DNA from: UBA5072 sp041737175 | Lineage (GTDB): Bacteria; Bacteroidota; Bacteroidia; Bacteroidales; UBA10428 | Reading direction: 5' to 3' | Length of the DNA: 64,000 bases | NCBI GenBank assembly: GCA_041737175.1 | Contig: JBGSSF010000022.1 | Span: forward strand, 1-64,000 | Part shown: positions 59,971 to 64,000 of the stretch, piece after piece | Layout of the letters: every line of letters begins with the position of its first letter | Numbering within the stretch: the first letter of the stretch is position 1 | Notes under the pieces: model-generated | The model's input: only the letters and a program-made list of their open reading frames with translations | Databases searched by the model: none | What the model was told of the DNA's origin: nothing | Program-made: the position numbers and the translations under genes

Positions 59971-60750
59971 CTAATACCTGAGCCGGAATTTTTGTCGGGT
60001 TTGATCCGGATTGTTGAAAATAATTCCGAATCGGAAAAGATCAACGATCAACCCCTGGCATTTCTCGCCGGTTATTATCTCCCAGGCTTTCGCCATGTCA
60101 TGCGACCAGTTTATATCGTCAAGCACCAGAATATTGTCAAACCGGGTTGCTTCACAAAATACTTTATAATAGTGGATGGTAGCTTCCAGGGTGTGATTCC
60201 CGTCAATGAAAACCAGGGCATTGTTCTTCACTTCCGGAATTATCCGGGGGATAGCATCATCAAATGCACGGTTGATCAGTGTAATATTTTTCAAACCGTG
60301 AACCGCGAAACTTGTCGAAGCAATCCCGGCAAGCTGCGGATTGCCTTCAACCGTAATGATCCTGGCATCCGGATTTCCCATGGCCAGATACATTGTACTG
60401 ATGCCCAAAGCTGTGCCCAGTTCAATAATCTGATCCGGTTTATAATACCTTGTCATTCGAAACAGGAGCTGTCCGTATTTTGCATTTACCGATGCCATCC
60501 GGGCTATGTGGCTGATTCTTCGGTTCTTATTACTGCCAAAGGTTCCGGCACCCAGGTTTACCGATGCAGGTATACTTGAATTCCGGAAGAGTTCATTCCT
60601 GTACTTCTCGATTAGCTGATATTCAGGGTATTCTTTCGTATCACGGAGGATATTTTGTCCGAATTCACGGATAAATGCATTGCCGATCCGGCTTGACGAG
60701 CTGGATATCCGGTGGATAATATAATTGATCATTCTTATCGGCAGGTCCAT
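59971..60750 (-). CDS. SAM-dependent O-methyltransferase-like protein
   Basis: A 259-residue class I methyltransferase. The SAM-loop is IIELGTALGISTMYLAMG (about 112-129), with the acidic end of strand two in ITVEGN (about 137) and a catalytic/metal region ALVFIDGNHTLEATI (about 172-186). The N-terminal 80 residues are helical. It resembles the caffeoyl-CoA OMT-like family but lacks a clear substrate clue. It is divergent from recG (92 bp between the starts). Confidence 0.8.
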   Translation of the reverse strand: MDLPIRMINYIIHRISSSSSRIGNAFIREFGQNILRDTKEYPEYQLIEKYRNELFRNSSIPASVNLGAGTFGSNKNRRISHIARMASVNAKYGQLLFRMTRYYKPDQIIELGTALGISTMYLAMGNPDARIITVEGNPQLAGIASTSFAVHGLKNITLINRAFDDAIPRIIPEVKNNALVFIDGNHTLEATIHYYKVFCEATRFDNILVLDDINWSHDMAKAWEIITGEKCQGLIVDLFRFGIIFNNPDQTRQKFRLRY

Positions 60751-60842
60751 GGCTCTGAAATATCGGAAGATTTCAGGCTGTGTGCAAATCTTTTTTCCAA
60801 CATGATCAAACTTTTGCGATATTTACGAAATTCAATGTGGTC

Positions 60843-62942
60843 ATGAATCAGCTTGCAGATCAGGAAATTAAGTATCTGAAAGGCGTTGGCCCTAAAAAGG
60901 CTGAGTTACTGGGTAAAGAGCTTGGTATATATACCTTTTACGATCTGCTGTATTTTTTTCCATATAAGTATATCGACCGATCCCGAATTTACGCCATCAA
61001 GGATATTAACAGCACACAGACCCATATACAGCTAAAAGGAAAAATTACCCATTTCCGGATCGAAGGACAGCGATACAAACAAAGGTTGGTGGCTGTTTTT
61101 ACGGATGGAACCGGAACGGTCGAATTGGTATGGTTCCAGGGACTTCAGTGGGTTACCCGTAATTATCAGCTCAATGTGGAATACATTGTATTTGGTCGCC
61201 CTGCCATTTACAATAAACGGCTTTCTTTTGCACATCCTGAAATCGATGTACCCTCCTCGAATGACAGGTTGTTTTCACCGCTCCAGCCCCAATACAGCAC
61301 AACCGAAAAACTGAAGAGCAATTTTATTACCTCCAAGACGATCCACCGTATGATTGGCCAGGTATTTGTCCAGTTGGACCGGTTTGAAGAATCGTTGCCG
61401 GATCATCTGATAAAAACCCTGAAGCTTCCATCGCTTGGGGAAGCCCTCCGGAATATGCATTATCCCGAAAACAGCGATAAACTTAAAAAATCGACCTACC
61501 GGTTGAAATTCGAAGAACTGTTCTATATTCAACTGAACATTTTGTCCCAAAAAAACAGGCGACAGTCATTTTTCAAAGGTTTTGTCTTTTCGAAGGTTGG
61601 AGATAACCTCAATAGCTTTTACAAAAGCCGGTTGTCTTTTGAACTTACTGAGGCGCAGAAACGGGTTGTTCGTGAGATCAGGCGAGACATGGGTTCGGGA
61701 AGGCAAATGAACCGACTTCTTCAGGGTGATGTTGGAAGCGGCAAGACGCTTGTAGCTCTCATGGCTATGCTTATCGCTCTGGATAATGGTTTTCAGACAT
61801 GCCTGATGGCACCCACGGAATTACTGGCCAACCAGCATTACAATACCATTACAAGGTTTCTGGAAGATATGGGAATAAGCGTGTTGCTGCTCACAGGATC
61901 AACGAAAAAGAATGAGCGGGAATTATTGCATGAACAACTGAGAAGCGGTGAATTGCACATCCTCATTGGTACCCATGCCCTGCTTGAAGACGCCGTGCAG
62001 TTTAACAATCTCGGCTTGGTTATTATTGATGAACAGCATCGCTTCGGGGTTGCGCAACGAGCCCGTCTATGGAAAAAAACCGAACAGCTTCCCCATGTGC
62101 TGGTTATGACAGCAACTCCGATTCCGAGAACCCTGGCAATGACGCTGTATGGAGATCTGGATGTATCCGTTATCGATGAACTGCCTCCCGGTAGGAAGCC
62201 TGTGCAGACCATTCATTATTATGAATCAAAACGCCTGGTGCTTTTTGGATTCATGAGGAAACAGATTGCCATGGGACGGCAGATCTACATTGTGTATCCT
62301 TTGATCAAGGAATCCGAGAAACTGGATTATATAGCTCTTGAAGAAGGTTATGAGGCCATTACCAGGGCATTTCCACCTCCGGAACACGCAGTTGTTTGTG
62401 TTCATGGCCAAATGAAACCGGAAGAAAAGGAAAAGGCGATGCAATATTTTATCAAAGGCATGGCCCAGATTATGGTTGCCACAACTGTTATTGAAGTTGG
62501 TGTGGATATACCCAATGCAAGTGTAATGGTCATTGAAAATGCCGAGCGTTTTGGCCTTTCGCAGCTTCACCAGCTGAGAGGCCGTGTGGGCCGGGGGGCC
62601 GATCAGAGTTATTGCATTCTCATGAGCTCCTATAAACTGAGCCATGAAGCGCGCAAGCGTTTGGAAACCATGGTTCAAACCAACGATGGTTTTGAAATCG
62701 CCGAGACTGATCTGAAATTGAGGGGTCCGGGAGACATTGAAGGCACCCAGCAAAGCGGTATTCCCTTTGATCTGAAAATAGCCAACCTGGGTCAGGATGG
62801 CCAGATCCTCCAATTCGCCAGAGATATGGCAGCCAATATGCTGGAAAAGGATCCGCAACTCTCTGGTCCGGAGAATATACTATGCCGTCAACAGTTGACC
62901 CAATTGTTTAAATCTACTGTTGACTGGAGTGTAATTAGTTAG
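60843..62942 (+). CDS. recG: ATP-dependent DNA helicase RecG
   Basis: The ATG at 60843 gives 699 residues, the usual RecG length; an upstream GTG at 60780 adds 21 unmatched residues. An N-terminal wedge/OB domain (with YLKGVGPKKAELLGKELG, about 10-27) is followed by helicase motifs GDVGSGKT (motif I, about 300), DEQHRFG (motif II, about 400) and QLRGRVGRG (motif VI, about 580). RecG remodels stalled forks and Holliday junctions. Confidence 0.97.
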   Translation: MNQLADQEIKYLKGVGPKKAELLGKELGIYTFYDLLYFFPYKYIDRSRIYAIKDINSTQTHIQLKGKITHFRIEGQRYKQRLVAVFTDGTGTVELVWFQGLQWVTRNYQLNVEYIVFGRPAIYNKRLSFAHPEIDVPSSNDRLFSPLQPQYSTTEKLKSNFITSKTIHRMIGQVFVQLDRFEESLPDHLIKTLKLPSLGEALRNMHYPENSDKLKKSTYRLKFEELFYIQLNILSQKNRRQSFFKGFVFSKVGDNLNSFYKSRLSFELTEAQKRVVREIRRDMGSGRQMNRLLQGDVGSGKTLVALMAMLIALDNGFQTCLMAPTELLANQHYNTITRFLEDMGISVLLLTGSTKKNERELLHEQLRSGELHILIGTHALLEDAVQFNNLGLVIIDEQHRFGVAQRARLWKKTEQLPHVLVMTATPIPRTLAMTLYGDLDVSVIDELPPGRKPVQTIHYYESKRLVLFGFMRKQIAMGRQIYIVYPLIKESEKLDYIALEEGYEAITRAFPPPEHAVVCVHGQMKPEEKEKAMQYFIKGMAQIMVATTVIEVGVDIPNASVMVIENAERFGLSQLHQLRGRVGRGADQSYCILMSSYKLSHEARKRLETMVQTNDGFEIAETDLKLRGPGDIEGTQQSGIPFDLKIANLGQDGQILQFARDMAANMLEKDPQLSGPENILCRQQLTQLFKSTVDWSVIS

Positions 62943-62945
62943 GGA

Positions 62946-64000
62946 TTAACCGGCAGGATGAAAGAGCAATTCGCCTTCGATCTCAACGAGCAAATCATCC
63001 CGGCATACATCCGTCATAACAAAGCTGATGGGTATGTTCCTGAATTTTTGCCGGCATATCGACCTCGTTCTTTTCAGGTCCTTCATTTCTTTAACGTACA
63101 CCCTGATTAGGCCGTATTCGAAGGAACCTTGCGGAAGCATAGGGTAACTCTTCCAGACATGATTATAATCAGCAAGTTTTTCGACATTGCTAATGGTAGT
63201 CAGGGTCTGTTTCTCAATATCTCCTATTCCAATGGTTTCCTGGCCAATGATCGAAGCGGTACCTGAGACGAACAACCGGATCTGGCCGGGCAAGACAACA
63301 AGCTTTGCTCTCTCAAATTCAGGCGGATGTTTTACCTGTTGTGCAAGAATGGGACTTCCCTCCAGGACCTGCTGATCATATTGATATGGATTGACCTGAT
63401 CCGGATTTTCTATGGGATAGGTTTTTATTTCCTGCTCAACATGCTGTATGGCACAGATTTCTATGTATACATCCTCAAATTTGTTGCCGATTCCTGTTGC
63501 AGCCGGGAATCCCTTCACAGTGCGAAACTGATTGTAATATCGGTGTCGTATTTCGTTAAAGATCTGATAGTTTATGGTATGAGTCCGGTTAATTACATGA
63601 TCGTGAATTATTCCCCCGATGTAATTCCACTGACGGACAATGTGGTTGAAATTCATCTGCTCTGCTTCCAGCACTGCATGCACTGCATCAAAAGCGCCCA
63701 CGGCTGATTGTTCATAGGATTTTGCGCTATTCTTTCCGGTCAGTCCCGAAGCCCAGAGTTCTCTAAATCCCTGTTGTTCGAGAATGACATAAGGATGATC
63801 TCCCTGTCTTCGAAAAACAGTTTGACAGCTTCCTCTTTTAACAAAAGCGGCCTCCACAGACACAGCAAAAGGAGGGACAGGTATCTGGCAGGCCAGAATA
63901 AATGTCGGGCATTTTCCGGTGAATGCTTTTTCAAGGAGCTTCCCGGTGTAATTATTCCGTTTCAGGTTCTCATCCTCACTGACAGGATCGTGAAAAACAA
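62946..64000 (-). CDS. Chorismatase-like (FkbO/Hyg5 family) protein, N-terminus off the window
   Basis: The frame stays open from the stop at 62946 to the right edge without an ATG, so the true start lies beyond 64000; at least 351 residues are visible. The stretch YTGKLLEKAFTGKCPTFI near the visible start, ELWASGL, RQWNYIGGII and the C-terminal tandem of YjgF-like segments fit the FkbO/Hyg5 chorismatase family, which cleaves chorismate to 3,4-dihydroxycyclohexadienoate or 3-hydroxybenzoate. The C-terminal half is RidA-like. The active-site residues cannot be fully checked because the N-terminus is missing. It ends 3 bp from convergent recG. Confidence 0.6.
   Translation of the reverse strand, partial: VFHDPVSEDENLKRNNYTGKLLEKAFTGKCPTFILACQIPVPPFAVSVEAAFVKRGSCQTVFRRQGDHPYVILEQQGFRELWASGLTGKNSAKSYEQSAVGAFDAVHAVLEAEQMNFNHIVRQWNYIGGIIHDHVINRTHTINYQIFNEIRHRYYNQFRTVKGFPAATGIGNKFEDVYIEICAIQHVEQEIKTYPIENPDQVNPYQYDQQVLEGSPILAQQVKHPPEFERAKLVVLPGQIRLFVSGTASIIGQETIGIGDIEKQTLTTISNVEKLADYNHVWKSYPMLPQGSFEYGLIRVYVKEMKDLKRTRSICRQKFRNIPISFVMTDVCRDDLLVEIEGELLFHPAG

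Noticed and set aside
1..64000. rRNA or tRNA genes
   Set aside because: No T-loop/acceptor combinations or rRNA core sequences were recognised on either strand by eye; a covariance scan was not possible.

Overview
The window reads as chromosomal DNA of a Bacteroidota bacterium, most likely an anaerobic or facultative member of the Bacteroidia. Support comes from a SusC/SusD outer-membrane pair, lipoproteins with Bacteroidota-style lipoboxes, repeated TAnnTTTG promoter elements (often with a TTG about 18 nt upstream), weak Shine-Dalgarno signals, and Bacteroidota-like versions of housekeeping genes (S1, GuaA, GcvT, RecG, ClpB). I saw no rRNA, tRNA or CRISPR array.

Layout. 1-2.2 kb: edge of a possible insertion element and two overlapping EamA-type exporter genes. 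2.3-7.5 kb: a compact five-gene operon of heterodisulfide-reductase-like proteins (HdrC, HdrB, a short HdrA, a second HdrC-like ferredoxin, and a membrane HdrE-HdrD fusion). It looks like a flavin/Fe-S electron route to or from the quinone pool. 7.4-9.9 kb: a membrane protein fused to a degenerate spermidine-synthase fold. 10-16 kb: a susC-susD-lipoprotein operon. 16-18 kb: an accessory stretch with REP-like palindromes, a 102-nt cruciform element, an AT-rich lipoprotein gene and a RelE-type toxin-antitoxin pair. 18-21 kb: sulfate activation (cysC-cysD-cysN). 21-25 kb: an outer-membrane barrel, an NlpC/P60 hydrolase and a PgpH-type c-di-AMP phosphodiesterase. 25-29 kb: small lipoprotein, RRM protein, two uncharacterised genes and an adenylate cyclase with a gutted receiver domain. 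29-38 kb: ornithine aminotransferase, a zinc dehydrogenase, two lone receivers, a PHP-like lipoprotein, arginine decarboxylase, YjbQ and phosphoglucomutase. 38-41 kb: dTDP-rhamnose genes rfbA-C-D (rfbB not in the window). 41-50 kb: rpsA, STAS, RNase Z, guaA, S41 protease, PnuC plus a nicotinamide-riboside kinase, and an RNA methyltransferase. 50-54 kb: SiaB/SiaC-type phospho-switch and a large ABCG-like transporter. 54-64 kb: clpB, STAS-Hpt pair, gcvT, LolD-like ATPase, O-methyltransferase, recG, and the C-terminal part of a chorismatase-like (FkbO/Hyg5) protein that runs off the right edge.

Two themes cut across the window. First, intergenic spaces repeatedly carry short-period arrays (7, 8 or 9 bp units) and palindromes of a few families. 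The most striking is a pair of facing 9-bp arrays at 2031-2216 that can pair with each other as + strand RNA. Second, many single signalling parts (two STAS, Hpt, two CheY-like receivers, SiaB/SiaC, adenylate cyclase, c-di-AMP phosphodiesterase) are scattered without their usual partners, which suggests a network wired in trans. All functions are inferred from reading the sequence; no database search was run.
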